From: Alphaproteobacteria bacterium
Lineage (GTDB): Bacteria > Pseudomonadota > Alphaproteobacteria > Micropepsales > Micropepsaceae
Length of the DNA: 64,000 nt
Direction: 5' to 3'
Assembly (NCBI GenBank): GCA_016124635.1
Contig: WGNJ01000019.1
Location: forward strand, 186,001-250,000
Part shown: one piece after another, positions 36,663 through 45,641 of the stretch
How the letters are laid out: the number at the start of each line of letters is the position of its first letter
Position numbering within the stretch: the first letter of the stretch is position 1
Notes under the pieces: generated by a model
What the model was told of the DNA's origin: nothing
The model's input: only the letters and a program-made list of their open reading frames with translations
The model's database searches: none
Program-made: the position numbers and the translations under genes

Positions 36663-37142
36663 TCAGGCCTTGGTGTGCAGCGCGCATATGAGGGTGAAGA
36701 GACGGCGCGCGGTATCGAGATCGACCTCGATCTTGCCGGCAAGGCGATCCATCAACGCCTGCGAGCCTTCGTTGTGCAGGCCGCGGCGGCCCATATCGAT
36801 CGCTTCGATCTGCGACGGGCTCGCCGAGCGGATGGCCTGGTAGTAGCTGTCGCAAACGACGAAATAGTCGCGCATCACGCGCTTCAACGGCGTCAGCGAG
36901 AGGATGTGTTTGACGCGCGGGCGGTCGTCCTCGTCGGAGATGTCGAAGACGAGGCGGTTCTCCTCGATCGCGAGGCGAAGCTTGAAGGGACCCTTCTTGG
37001 CGCCCACCGGCGCGAAGTAATTCTGCTCGAGAAGATCGAAGATCGCGATCTTGCGCTCATGCTCGACATCCGGGCCGCGCGGCACGATCGAGGCCTCGTC
37101 GAGGTCGACCGCGACCAGGCGCAGATTCGACTTGTCCGTCAT
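36663..37142 (-). CDS. UPF0262 family protein
   Basis: 159 residues: [20 protein letters not shown], then [21 protein letters not shown] and [22 protein letters not shown] conserved alphaproteobacterial family without assigned function, normally in this cluster. The ATG overlaps the DUF2948 stop by 4 bp. In relatives hisD usually stands between DUF2948 and this gene; here the two are directly joined. Confidence 0.88.
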   Translation of the reverse strand: MTDKSNLRLVAVDLDEASIVPRGPDVEHERKIAIFDLLEQNYFAPVGAKKGPFKLRLAIEENRLVFDISDEDDRPRVKHILSLTPLKRVMRDYFVVCDSYYQAIRSASPSQIEAIDMGRRGLHNEGSQALMDRLAGKIEVDLDTARRLFTLICALHTKA

Positions 37143-37618
37143 CCGAGCGGTTCGTCGGCGACGCCGTGGTCGGGACGGTTCTTGGTCGACCAAGGCTGGC
37201 TGACGTCGGAGAGCCACACGTCGAGCGCCTCGACTTCGAGCTTGATCGCGCCGCCACCGGCAAAGGTGACAGTGATGACGCCCGCAAGATCGTCTTTCGG
37301 CTCGAAGGCCAGCGTGAGGATTTCGGCGACCGCTTCCTTGCGATCGAGGCGCAGGCCTTGCGACTGCACCTTCATCACGCCGTCGAAATGAAGCACCGAA
37401 CGGACACGGCGATAGGGCGCCCCTTTGTCCGCCTGCGCACCCTTGCCGGCTTCGTCCTGCACGTCCTCCCACATGAAGCGGTTGAACATGATGGCGAAGC
37501 GCCGTTCCTTCGGCTTAAAGGCCATGTCGCCGACCTGAGCGACCGCATCCTGGAGATGCGCGGCGATCACGGAAAGGTCGATGGTGTCAACGGCGCGGAG
37601 GCGAAGGGGGCTCGTCAT
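37139..37618 (-). CDS. DUF2948 family protein
   Basis: 159 residues: [40 protein letters not shown] and [18 protein letters not shown] are the DUF2948 pattern. Function unknown; it sits immediately downstream of murA as in other Hyphomicrobiales. It overlaps the next gene by 4 bp, so the two are probably translationally coupled. Confidence 0.87.
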   Translation of the reverse strand: MTSPLRLRAVDTIDLSVIAAHLQDAVAQVGDMAFKPKERRFAIMFNRFMWEDVQDEAGKGAQADKGAPYRRVRSVLHFDGVMKVQSQGLRLDRKEAVAEILTLAFEPKDDLAGVITVTFAGGGAIKLEVEALDVWLSDVSQPWSTKNRPDHGVADEPLG

Positions 37619-37688
37619 CGGGGATCAGATATCGGATATGAAAATCTTCCGTCAACCGTCCGAGCCCTGATCGGCGCCAACCGATCAC

Positions 37689-38975
37689 TTATCCCTTTAC
37701 GCGGCGGATATCCGCGCCGACCGCGCTGAGCTTCTCTTCGATGCGCTCAAAGCCGCGATCGAGGTGATAGACGCGGTTGATCACCGTTTCGCCTTCCGCG
37801 GCGAGGCCCGCGATGACGAGGCTCACCGACGCGCGCAGATCGGTCGCCATTACCGGCGCGCCGCGCAGTTTCTCGACGCCGCGGACGGTCGCCGTTTGAT
37901 GCTCGATGGTGATGTCGGCACCCATTCGCATCAGTTCCGGCGCATGCATGAAGCGGTTCTCGAAGATCGTCTCGGTGATGTGGGAGGTGCCGTTGGCCGT
38001 GCACATCAATGCCATCAGCTGGGCCTGAAGATCGGTCGGAAATCCAGGGTAAGGTTCGGTCGTTACTTCGACGCCGGTGTAGTGCGCGCCGTTGCGCGCG
38101 ACCTTCAGACCGCGATTGGTCGGCGCGATGTGAACGCCGGCCGACGTCAGCAACGGAATGACGCTCTCGATGGTGTCGCCGCGCGCACCGATGAGCTCGA
38201 GCTCACCGCCGGTCGCGGCGACCGCCATGAGATAGGTGCCGGTCTCGATGCGATCGGGAAGCACCGTGTAGTTCGTGCCCTTCAAACGATCGACGCCTTC
38301 GATACGCACGGTTCGTGTGCCAAGGCCCTCGATCTTCGCGCCCATCGCGAGGAGGCAATGACCGAGGTCGGTTACCTCAGGCTCCATCGCCACGTTCTCC
38401 AAGGTCGTCGTGCCCTTGGCGAGCGACGCCGCCATCATCAGGTTTTCGCTGGCGCCGACGGAGACGAACGGGAAAACGAAATGCGCGCCGTGCAGACCGC
38501 CCGGTGCCTCGGCATACACATAGCCGTCCTTCAGCTCGATCCGCGCACCCATGGCTTCGAGGCCCTTGAGATGCAGATCGACAGGACGCGTGCCGATGGC
38601 GCAGCCGCCGGGCAGCGATACTTTCGCTTTGTGGCAGCGCGCGATGAGCGGACCCGCGACGAGGAAGCTCGCACGCATCTTCCGCACGAGCTCGTAGGGC
38701 GCGACGGTGGACGTGATCTTGCGCGCCTGCATGGTGAGCGCGCGGCCGAGCTCGGCTTCGGCGTGGCCATTTCCCGACATCGTCATCTCAACGCCGAGGC
38801 CCGCCAAAATCTCGGCGAGCTGTGAGATGTCGGTGAGATGAGGAACATTGACGAGCGTCAAAGGCTCATCGGTCAGGAGGCTCGCCACCATCAAGGGCAG
38901 CGCTGCATTCTTTGCTCCACTGACACGGATCTCGCCGTTCAAGCGGCGTCCACCACGGACTTGAATTCTGTCCAC
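37689..38975 (-). CDS. murA: UDP-N-acetylglucosamine 1-carboxyvinyltransferase
   Basis: 428 residues, standard for MurA, which transfers enolpyruvate from PEP to UDP-GlcNAc in the first committed step of peptidoglycan synthesis. N-terminal [29 protein letters not shown] is present. The fosfomycin-reactive Cys is in [19 protein letters not shown], so normal fosfomycin sensitivity at the target is expected. First gene of a block running down to yacG. Confidence 0.97.
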   Translation of the reverse strand: MDRIQVRGGRRLNGEIRVSGAKNAALPLMVASLLTDEPLTLVNVPHLTDISQLAEILAGLGVEMTMSGNGHAEAELGRALTMQARKITSTVAPYELVRKMRASFLVAGPLIARCHKAKVSLPGGCAIGTRPVDLHLKGLEAMGARIELKDGYVYAEAPGGLHGAHFVFPFVSVGASENLMMAASLAKGTTTLENVAMEPEVTDLGHCLLAMGAKIEGLGTRTVRIEGVDRLKGTNYTVLPDRIETGTYLMAVAATGGELELIGARGDTIESVIPLLTSAGVHIAPTNRGLKVARNGAHYTGVEVTTEPYPGFPTDLQAQLMALMCTANGTSHITETIFENRFMHAPELMRMGADITIEHQTATVRGVEKLRGAPVMATDLRASVSLVIAGLAAEGETVINRVYHLDRGFERIEEKLSAVGADIRRVKG

Positions 38976-39119
38976 TCAGATTACCCCTCGTCCGGGATGC
39001 CGTGCTTCGGCAGGGTCCAGCTCCGGAACGTACTTGGCGAATCACGGCCCGACGCCGCTTCGTGCACAAGTCTTAACGCACCGCAATGCGCTGGGACAAT
39101 GGCGCATGACACAGGACGG

Positions 39120-39299
39120 TTAGCGATTTTTGGGCGGTTTTGCGGCCTCCGGCGCAGCTTTTTGCTGCTCGGGCCGCTCCAGCGCAGACCGTTCATCAGG
39201 GCCGGCAGCTTTGGCGCGTGCCTGCGCTTTGCGCCGCTTCAGGTTGTCCCTGAGTGCGGCGGCCAGGCGGTCGGCGCGGCCGGATCGCTTTTCAACCAT
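39120..39299 (-). CDS. Small basic conserved protein upstream of murA
   Basis: 59 residues: MVEKRSGRADRLAAALRDN, then LKRRKAQARAKAAG and a Lys/Pro/Ala-rich tail. Similar short proteins with an LRDNLKRRKAQ core occur widely in Hyphomicrobiales. GGTGA lies just before the ATG. It is highly charged, probably cytosolic, and of unknown function. About 145 bp separate it from murA. Confidence 0.65.
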   Translation of the reverse strand: MVEKRSGRADRLAAALRDNLKRRKAQARAKAAGPDERSALERPEQQKAAPEAAKPPKNR

Positions 39300-39381
39300 G
39301 GATCACCATCCCGTCAGGCTCGTTGGCTGGCGGTTTCGCGTCACTATATCGTAGGCTCAACCGACAATTTGGGAGAACCCC

Positions 39382-40047
39382 ATGGCTCTGTTCAGCGCCA
39401 AGCGCAAGAAGCTTGAAATGCCTACCGCGGCGGAGGCCCTGCCCGGCCGCGCCACGGAGATGCCCGTCCCGGCGAAGCACCACGTTCTCGGCACCGCACT
39501 GAAGCCGCCGTTCCCGGCGGGTCTTGAGCTGGCGATGTTCGGCCTCGGCTGCTTCTGGGGCGCCGAGCGCAAGTTCTGGCAGACCGAAGGCGTCTACTCG
39601 ACATCCGTCGGCTATGCGGGTGGCCTAACACCAAACCCGTCGTACGAAGAGGTGTGCTCGGGTCTCACCGGTCACAACGAAGTCGTGCGCGTCGTGTTCG
39701 ATCCGAAGAAGGTCTCATACGAGACGCTGCTGAAGGTGTTTTGGGAGAGCCACGATCCGACGCAGGGCATGCGTCAGGGCAACGACACCGGCACGCAATA
39801 TCGTTCGGGCATCTATGCGACGTCGCCGGCGCAGCATGCAGCGGCTGAAGCTTCGCGCGCCGCGTATCAGGCCGCGCTCACTAAGGCCGGACGCGGCACG
39901 ATCACGACCGAGATCATCGACGCGCCGGAATTCTATTACGCCGAGGACTATCACCAGCAGTATCTGTCCAAGAATCCGGGCGGCTATTGCGGTCTCGGCG
40001 GCACGGGCGTTTCGTGCCCGATCGGCGTCGGCGTCGCTGCGCAGTAA
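39382..40047 (+). CDS. msrA: Peptide methionine sulfoxide reductase A
   Basis: 221 residues. The catalytic Cys57 is in [14 protein letters not shown], followed by [23 protein letters not shown] and the [21 protein letters not shown] substrate loop. It reduces methionine-S-sulfoxide with thioredoxin. The 50-residue N-terminal extension before the catalytic motif is common in this MsrA subgroup. GGGAGA precedes the ATG. It stands alone. Confidence 0.96.
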   Translation: MALFSAKRKKLEMPTAAEALPGRATEMPVPAKHHVLGTALKPPFPAGLELAMFGLGCFWGAERKFWQTEGVYSTSVGYAGGLTPNPSYEEVCSGLTGHNEVVRVVFDPKKVSYETLLKVFWESHDPTQGMRQGNDTGTQYRSGIYATSPAQHAAAEASRAAYQAALTKAGRGTITTEIIDAPEFYYAEDYHQQYLSKNPGGYCGLGGTGVSCPIGVGVAAQ

Positions 40048-40073
40048 TCTGATCCGTTCGCCAAAAATATCCG

Positions 40074-40205
40074 TCATGGCCGGCCCCTTGAGCCGGCCAC
40101 CCAGTACACTACCCTCGGTGCATCGAGATGCGCTCACTTGCCAAATTTTTGGCCGCGCAGACGCGCGGCCGCTGGGTGGCCGGGTCGAGCCAGGCCATGA
40201 CGCGA
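40074..40205. repeat. Long imperfect inverted repeat (GTCATGGCCGG family)
   Basis: The left arm starts CGTCATGGCCGG and runs to CCGGCCACCCAG. The right arm, CTGGGTGGCCGG through CCAGGCCATGACG, is its near-complement. The arms are about 32 nt each around a core of about 65 nt with its own palindrome (GGCCGCGCAGACGCGCGGCC). A single arm of the same family lies at 41313-41346. It sits between msrA and tRNA-Thr. Confidence 0.75.
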
Positions 40206-40259
40206 TGGTTGGTGCTTCCCTCACCCGCCGGTGTGGGGTATAGGGGCCGCCTCGAATTC

Positions 40260-40334
40260 GCTGTTGTAGCGTAGTGGTAGCGCAACGCCTTGGTAAGGCG
40301 TAGGTCGTGGGTTCAATTCCCACCAACAGCACCA
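40260..40334 (+). tRNA. tRNA-Thr (anticodon GGT)
   Basis: Complete 75-nt cloverleaf. The acceptor is GCTGTTG/CAACAGC, anticodon arm ACGCC-TTGGTAA-GGCGT (GGT, reads ACC/ACU) and T arm GTGGG-TTCAATT-CCCAC, with discriminator A and encoded CCA. Contiguous and ordinary, in contrast to the permuted tRNA-like units. A terminator follows 9 nt later. Confidence 0.97.
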
Positions 40335-40342
40335 TCTTTGAA

Positions 40343-40376
40343 AGGCCGCGCTTCGCGATGCGCGGCCTTTTCGTCT
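40343..40376 (+). terminator. Terminator after tRNA-Thr
   Basis: AGGCCGCGC and GCGCGGCCT form a 9-bp stem around TTCGCGAT, followed by TTTCGTCTTT. It lies between tRNA-Thr and the convergent membrane-protein gene and may work in both directions (an A-rich stretch precedes it). Confidence 0.8.
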
Positions 40377-40377
40377 T

Positions 40378-41220
40378 TCACGCGCCGAGCATGAAAACGA
40401 TGTTGGTTGCGAAGAGCAATCCGGCGCCGGCGAGCATTGCGAGCATGAACGTCGCGAGGCGCGCACTGCCCGTGCGGCCGACGGCGCGCCACCAGCCCTC
40501 ATCCGCGTGGCGATCGAGCGCCGCGTAGACGCCGCCGCGCCAGAGATGGAAGACCGCGAGTGCCACGAGCGACGCGACAAGCAGTGCGACGCCCGGATCG
40601 GAGGATTGCGCGAGCAACGGAATGCTCGGCGAATAGAAACAGAGCGCGACGGCGATGACGCCGCCGAGCGCGATCGGCAGCACTTCTTCGCGCAGGAACA
40701 TGACGAAGCGAACGAGCGCCGACTCGCCGGGTGCGCGCGAGACGAAGGATTCGAGCAGACACCAGGCCACTTGATGCAGCGTCACGGCGATCACAGGGAA
40801 CGCCAGCAGAACCGTGTGCAACGATGCCGACGCGCTGCCGTCGAGCGGCACGGTGCCCGAACCGATGCTCGCAATCAGCGCGACCAACGTTCCCCATACG
40901 AAGAGCACGAGCGCCACGACGAACTTGCGCTGTTCGACCGCGCTGCGGAGATCGGCGAGAAAATAGAGCCACAACAATAGGAAGACATGCTTCCAATGCG
41001 GATAGAGAAGCAGATCGTGGCCGACCTCACTTTGCGTGGTCGCCAACCAGCGCTCGATCGCCGGCTCGAACTTGCCGAACACCGCTTGGCTGACCAGCTC
41101 GTAGGTGTCGAGCACACCGTCGAACGGCGCGCCCACGGCGACGCCAAAGCCGTGCACGACCAGCGCCGCAAGCGCCAGCGCTCCAACGACTACCCCCGTC
41201 CACCATAGGACCGATCCCAT
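40378..41220 (-). CDS. Hypothetical multi-pass membrane protein
   Basis: 280 residues with about six hydrophobic helices (near 5-28, 76-92, 100-120, 135-155, 185-205 and 210-230, plus a terminal one at 258-278). The segment around residues 37-75 (LVSQAVFGKFEPAIERWL ... LLLYPHWKHVFLLL) looks extracytoplasmic. No family is recognised. The stop abuts the tRNA-Thr terminator. Confidence 0.65.
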   Translation of the reverse strand: MGSVLWWTGVVVGALALAALVVHGFGVAVGAPFDGVLDTYELVSQAVFGKFEPAIERWLATTQSEVGHDLLLYPHWKHVFLLLWLYFLADLRSAVEQRKFVVALVLFVWGTLVALIASIGSGTVPLDGSASASLHTVLLAFPVIAVTLHQVAWCLLESFVSRAPGESALVRFVMFLREEVLPIALGGVIAVALCFYSPSIPLLAQSSDPGVALLVASLVALAVFHLWRGGVYAALDRHADEGWWRAVGRTGSARLATFMLAMLAGAGLLFATNIVFMLGA

Positions 41221-41312
41221 GACAGTCCCCCCACGGACATTTTGCGGAATTCGCGTGGAGCGGTCAAAAGGTATGGGAAAGGCTGGCCTTCTACCCGCTT
41301 CTCCATCGTCGA

Positions 41313-41346
41313 GGACCGGGTGGCCGGGTCAAGCCCGGCCATGACG
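41313..41346. repeat. Single arm of the GTCATGGCCGG palindromic repeat
   Basis: GGTGGCCGGGTCAAGCCCGG followed by CCATGACGAG matches the right arm of the 40074-40205 element. The stretch is itself palindromic (CCGGGTCAAGCCCGG). It lies between two genes on the minus strand. Confidence 0.6.
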
Positions 41347-41362
41347 AGTTGTTTGTGAGACT

Positions 41363-42211
41363 TCAGGTGCGAGCGCCGGCGAACAACCCATTCAACTCGC
41401 CTTGCGGGACTTGGTTCGCGGCATAGGTCAGCGTGCCCTCGTCGCGGAGCTCGCGCGCGGCCGAGCGAATGAATCCGTATACGGACCTTGCGATGCTGCC
41501 GCCTACCGAAATGCGTTGCGCTCCGGCGGCGATCATTTCCTTGGCGTTGCCTGCAGCTTGCCCCAAGCCCATGACGCAATTGATCGGTCCGTCGATCTCG
41601 GGCGCGGCGCGTTTCACCAGATCGACGTTGGCGACGCCGACAGGGAAGAGGCAGTCGGCGCCTGCTTCGCGGTAACGATTGGCGCGGCCAACCATTTCCT
41701 TGAAACCGGCCGGACCCGATAGGACCAGGGCATCGGTGCGCGCAGTGAGGACGAACGCGCTCTTCGCTGCATCGATCGCTTGGCGCGCCGCCGCGATGCG
41801 CTCGGCCGCGAGCGTCTCGTCGTAGAGCTTTTGCCGGCGAGGATCGACGTCCTCGATATTGCCGCCGGCGAGGCCGATGTCGATCGCCATGCGGATCGTC
41901 TCCGCGACGGCTTCAGGCGTATCGCCGTAGCCCGCTTCGAGATCTCCGTTCACCGGTACGCGCACGGCGACGACGATCGCGCGCATCGCATCGAACATCT
42001 CCTCTCGGCTGACGGCGAAGCGTGCGTCGGCGACCTGATAGTCAGGCTTGCCGAGTGAAAAGGCGACGCCGGCGCTGGTCGTCGCGATCGCCGAGAAGCC
42101 TTCGCTCGCCAGCATGATCGCGCTGCCGGGGTCCCAAGCGTTCGGCATGATGAAGCCAGGCTTCGTCTTGTGAAGCGCGTCGAACTCTTGGGCGCGCGCG
42201 TCGGCGGACAT
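41363..42211 (-). CDS. Isocitrate lyase/PEP mutase family protein, LysR-linked
   Basis: 282 residues. Superfamily features are MPNAWDPGSAIMLASEGFSAIATTSAG, VPVNGDLEAGYGDTPEAVAETI and FVLTARTDALVL. The K-K-C-G-H catalytic loop of isocitrate and methylisocitrate lyases is absent (NIEDVDPRRQKLYDE at that place), which points to the PEP mutase/phosphonopyruvate hydrolase-like or oxaloacetate hydrolase-like branch. GAAGGAG precedes the ATG. It is divergent from a LysR gene 138 bp away that probably controls it. Confidence 0.82.
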   Translation of the reverse strand: MSADARAQEFDALHKTKPGFIMPNAWDPGSAIMLASEGFSAIATTSAGVAFSLGKPDYQVADARFAVSREEMFDAMRAIVVAVRVPVNGDLEAGYGDTPEAVAETIRMAIDIGLAGGNIEDVDPRRQKLYDETLAAERIAAARQAIDAAKSAFVLTARTDALVLSGPAGFKEMVGRANRYREAGADCLFPVGVANVDLVKRAAPEIDGPINCVMGLGQAAGNAKEMIAAGAQRISVGGSIARSVYGFIRSAARELRDEGTLTYAANQVPQGELNGLFAGART

Positions 42212-42349
42212 GGTTGTCTCCTTCTGCAGTTTGCCTCCCCACAAGGGGGAGGCAAAGATCGTTCATGCGCACCACGTAGACCTAGCTTGCTGAATGCAGC
42301 AAATGCATAATATTTCTTGTATCGATTTGTTTTTTGCATCTGCGGACTC

Positions 42350-43240
42350 ATGGACTCGGAAGCTCTTCGCACCTTCGTTGCCATTCACCGCGCCGGCGGC
42401 TTCGCGGCGGCCGGCGAACAACTTCATCGGTCGCAACCGGCGATCAGCCGGCGGATCGCCGTGCTCGAGGACGAGATCGGAGCGCCGTTGTTCGACCGGA
42501 TCGCGGGCGGGATCGTGTTGAGCCAAGCGGGCCGCACGCTGCTGCCTCATGCGGAGCGCGTGCTGGCGGCGCTGAACGATGCAAGGCAGGCCCTCGACGA
42601 TACGCGCGCTGGCGAAGCCGGCGCGGTGTCCGTGGCCGCGGTCGGCACGCTGGCGAGCACCGAGCTTACAACCGTGCTCAAACGCTTTCGCGCGCAGTTT
42701 CCAAAGGCGAAGCTGTCGTTGCGCACAGCGACGAGCGCCGAAGTGAGCCAACTCGTCAGCGGCGGTCAAGCCGACATCGGGCTGCGTTATCACGACGACC
42801 CGTCGGACGATCTGGTGTGCGAGCCGCTGCGACCCGAGAGGCTGGTTGTCGCCTGCGCGCCGAGACATCGGCTGGCCGGTAAGACCGTGAGATCGCTGAC
42901 CGCTCTGCGCAACGACCCGTGGCTTGCCTTTCCGCTCGCGCCGGGACAGGGCGAAACCGCCTCGCATGTTCACGCCCAATTTGTCGCGCGCGGCGCCGGT
43001 GAAATTCAATGGACCCCGGTCGATAGTCTGACCGCGCAGAAACGGCTCGTCGAAGCAGGCTTCGGCCTGGCGCTGGTTCCGGAAAGCAGCGTCAAAGAGG
43101 AGCGCGCCGCCAAGACCATCGCGATCATCCGCGCCGGCGATCTCAAGGCGTCAAACCCGGTGTCATTGATCGTTCGCAAAGGCGGTTATCTCAGCGCTGC
43201 CTCGAAGCGCCTCATCGAGATCATCCGCACGAGCTTTTGA
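42350..43240 (+). CDS. LysR-family transcriptional regulator
   Basis: 296 residues. The N-terminal winged HTH (MDSEALRTFVAIHRAGGFAAAG, LHRSQPAISRRIAVLEDEIG) is followed by a periplasmic-binding-like effector domain with the RP-type ligand pocket. Divergent orientation to the lyase gene suggests regulation of the shared 138-bp intergenic region (42212-42349). The inducer is unknown. Confidence 0.9.
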   Translation: MDSEALRTFVAIHRAGGFAAAGEQLHRSQPAISRRIAVLEDEIGAPLFDRIAGGIVLSQAGRTLLPHAERVLAALNDARQALDDTRAGEAGAVSVAAVGTLASTELTTVLKRFRAQFPKAKLSLRTATSAEVSQLVSGGQADIGLRYHDDPSDDLVCEPLRPERLVVACAPRHRLAGKTVRSLTALRNDPWLAFPLAPGQGETASHVHAQFVARGAGEIQWTPVDSLTAQKRLVEAGFGLALVPESSVKEERAAKTIAIIRAGDLKASNPVSLIVRKGGYLSAASKRLIEIIRTSF

Positions 43241-43315
43241 GATCGCGGTCCTTGCGACCTGGTTTCGTTTCGAGACGGACGGCGCTAAACCTCGCGCCAC
43301 GAGAGAGGACACGAT

Positions 43316-43792
43316 ATGAACAAGAACACGATCTGCCTTTGGTACGATAAAGATGCCGAGGCCGCAGCCCGCTTCTACGCCGAGACGTTCCCCAACAGCG
43401 CCGTCACAGCCGTACGCCCGGCGCCCGGAGACTACCCCGACGGCAAAGCGGGCGACGTTCTGACGGTCGAGTTCACTGTCGTCGGGATACCCTGTCTCGG
43501 CATCAACGGCGGACCGATGTTCAAGCACAACGAGGCCTTCTCCTTCCAAATCGCGACCGAGGATCAGCAAGAGACGGATCGCTATTGGAACGCGATCGTC
43601 AACAACGGCGGCCAAGAGAGCGCGTGCGGTTGGTGCAAGGACAGATGGGGTGTGTCCTGGCAGATCACGCCCCACGCGTTGACGGAGGCGCTTGCAGCCG
43701 GCGGAGCTGAGGCAAAGCGCGCGTTCGACGCGATGATGGACATGGGAAAGATCGATATCGCCGCGATCGAGACGGCACGGCGCGGAAAATGA
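43316..43792 (+). CDS. VOC superfamily PhnB-like protein
   Basis: 158 residues. CLWYDKDAEAAARFYAETFP, GIPCLGINGGPMFKHNEAFSFQI and CGWCKDRWGVSWQITP are typical of the PhnB/'3-demethylubiquinone-9 3-methyltransferase' VOC domain. Despite that database label the family has no demonstrated methyltransferase activity. Single gene. Confidence 0.85.
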   Translation: MNKNTICLWYDKDAEAAARFYAETFPNSAVTAVRPAPGDYPDGKAGDVLTVEFTVVGIPCLGINGGPMFKHNEAFSFQIATEDQQETDRYWNAIVNNGGQESACGWCKDRWGVSWQITPHALTEALAAGGAEAKRAFDAMMDMGKIDIAAIETARRGK

Positions 43793-44201
43793 TGTGTTGC
43801 GTTTTTCTCAATAGTAACGCAAGATGAAAAATTCGCCCGCCCAGCGGGTGCGCTCATTGACATCATGAATCCGATCGTTGGTTGCCCACTTGAGACGTCG
43901 GTCTCGCGCTTACGGGATCCGAAGGTGTTGCGCGTAGGACGCGCCGGGCCTTGCGCTGTTCGAGCTTCATCCGTCACGCGTGACGGATTTGTGTGAACTT
44001 GTTTTGGCGGATCTGCGCCATTGTTGGAATGTGCGAACTTGAGTGACGTCATGACATCGCATTGCCGCCGCGTGGCACGGCGGACACGCGAAGCCCGTTT
44101 CCGTTTCCCTTGGTGACGACGCTCGTCCGAGCGCTCGTGACGTCTCCGCCCCTCCTTCCAAATGGGAAGGAAAACGCGGGCGGCGATGATATGTAGATGG
44201 C
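43793..44201. other. Intergenic region without recognised features
   Basis: About 400 bp between the PhnB-like and HIRAN genes. Short overlapping frames exist on both strands but none has a ribosome site or a coherent domain. A palindromic CGTCACGCGTGACGG (43974 on) is the only notable short site. The HIRAN gene promoter is probably here. Confidence 0.5.
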
Positions 44202-44669
44202 ATGGTTCGACTCATCGCAATTCTCTTGGCGTTGACCGCGGTCGCGGTCGCATTCTTCTACCGGCTCGGGCATCGGTTCGGGCGCGACAAGGCGATCGAC
44301 GACGTCGCCAAGACGTTCGGCGACAGGCTGATCGGCGGGCCGGAGCCGAACGACGTCGAACTCGCGGTGTGGGGCGAGGAGCAGTCGAACGCCGACGGCT
44401 CGTCACGGCAAGAAATCATCACCAAGCTGCGCGAGGGCGACGAGATCGAACTGATCCGCCATCCGGGCGATGTGGACAAGAACATGATCGCGGTTGTCTC
44501 CGAGAAGGGCGAGATCGGCCGTTTGACGCAAGCCGACGCGGCGACGCTCGCGCCCTATATGGATCGCGGCGGACGCGTGCGCGCTCAAGTGTCGGCGATT
44601 CGCGGCGGGACGAAGGACCGGCCGGAGCTCAACGTTTGGATTTTGGTTCGTACGCTCGATCAAATTTGA
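44202..44669 (+). CDS. Membrane-anchored HIRAN-domain protein
   Basis: 155 residues. One N-terminal transmembrane helix (MVRLIAILLALTAVAVAFFY) is followed by a basic stretch and a HIRAN-like domain of about 100 residues: RQEIITKLREGDEIELIRHPGDVDKNMIAVVSEKGEIGRLTQADAATLAPYMDRGG, then VRAQVSAIRGG. HIRAN domains bind 3' ends or aberrant DNA in Rad5/HLTF and occur alone in bacteria. Why one would be on the membrane is unclear. No partner gene adjoins. Confidence 0.72.
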   Translation: MVRLIAILLALTAVAVAFFYRLGHRFGRDKAIDDVAKTFGDRLIGGPEPNDVELAVWGEEQSNADGSSRQEIITKLREGDEIELIRHPGDVDKNMIAVVSEKGEIGRLTQADAATLAPYMDRGGRVRAQVSAIRGGTKDRPELNVWILVRTLDQI

Positions 44670-44762
44670 ACGAATGTTCCACGCCCTTTGCGGCGCATCA
44701 AATGTTAGAGTCGGTGCAATGATGCGGCCTCATGCGGCCGCCGAACGACTTAGAGGTGCCTC

Positions 44763-45635
44763 ATGCTTCTGACGGTTGAGCAACACCGGGCGAAGCATCC
44801 CGAAATCCGTGCCGACTTCACGATCGATCAGCACTGGGATCGCTATACGACCGAAGATCACAACAGGTGGCGTACACTCTATCGGCGCATGGAGAAGATT
44901 CTGCCAGGCCGCGCGTGCGACGAATTCCTCACGGGCATGAAGAACCTCGAGATCGGCGCGGAGCGGATTCCGAATTTCGAAGAGCTTTCGGAGCGGCTCT
45001 ACAAACTGACGCGCTGGCGCGTCGTCGCCGTGCCCTCGCTCGTGCCCGATGATACGTTCTTCGAACACCTCGCCAATCGGCGCTTCCCCGCGGGCTACTT
45101 CATCCGCAAACCCGAGCAGATGGATTACATCGAGGAGCCCGACGTCTTTCACGACGTGTTCGGCCACGTGCCGATGCTCGCGCACCCCGTGTTCGCCGAT
45201 TACATGGAAGCCTACGGCAAAGGCGGCCTTCGCGCCGAAGATTTCGGCATGCTGCCCAATCTCGCGCGGCTCTATTGGTACACGGTCGAATTCGGGCTGA
45301 TCGAGAAGCCGGAGGGTCTGCGCATCTACGGTTCGGGCATCGCCTCGTCGGCCGCCGAGTCGGTCTATTCCGTCGAAAATCCGTCACCGAACCGTATTCA
45401 CTTCGATCTCGAGCGGGTGATGCGCACAAAATATCGCATCGACGATTTTCAAGAGAGCTATTTTGTGCTCGGCTCGTTCGACGAACTCTTCCAAGAGACC
45501 TATCAGGACTTCGCTCCCGTCTATGCCAAGCTCAAATCCGGACCGACCTACGAGCCCGGGCAGATCGTGCCCGGCGACCGCGTGCATCATCGCGGCACGC
45601 GCACCTACAAAGCGGGGTCGCACGCGACCGCCTAG
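44763..45635 (+). CDS. phhA: Phenylalanine 4-monooxygenase
   Basis: 290 residues, the bacterial single-domain type. Iron ligands lie in EPDVFHDVFGHVPML (two His) and in the later LYWYTVEFGLI (Glu). It also has IYGSGIASSAAESVYSV. It converts phenylalanine to tyrosine with tetrahydropterin and O2. No pterin dehydratase (phhB) is adjacent. GDPD follows 6 bp downstream, so the two are probably co-transcribed. Confidence 0.95.
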   Translation: MLLTVEQHRAKHPEIRADFTIDQHWDRYTTEDHNRWRTLYRRMEKILPGRACDEFLTGMKNLEIGAERIPNFEELSERLYKLTRWRVVAVPSLVPDDTFFEHLANRRFPAGYFIRKPEQMDYIEEPDVFHDVFGHVPMLAHPVFADYMEAYGKGGLRAEDFGMLPNLARLYWYTVEFGLIEKPEGLRIYGSGIASSAAESVYSVENPSPNRIHFDLERVMRTKYRIDDFQESYFVLGSFDELFQETYQDFAPVYAKLKSGPTYEPGQIVPGDRVHHRGTRTYKAGSHATA

Positions 45636-45641
45636 GCCGGC

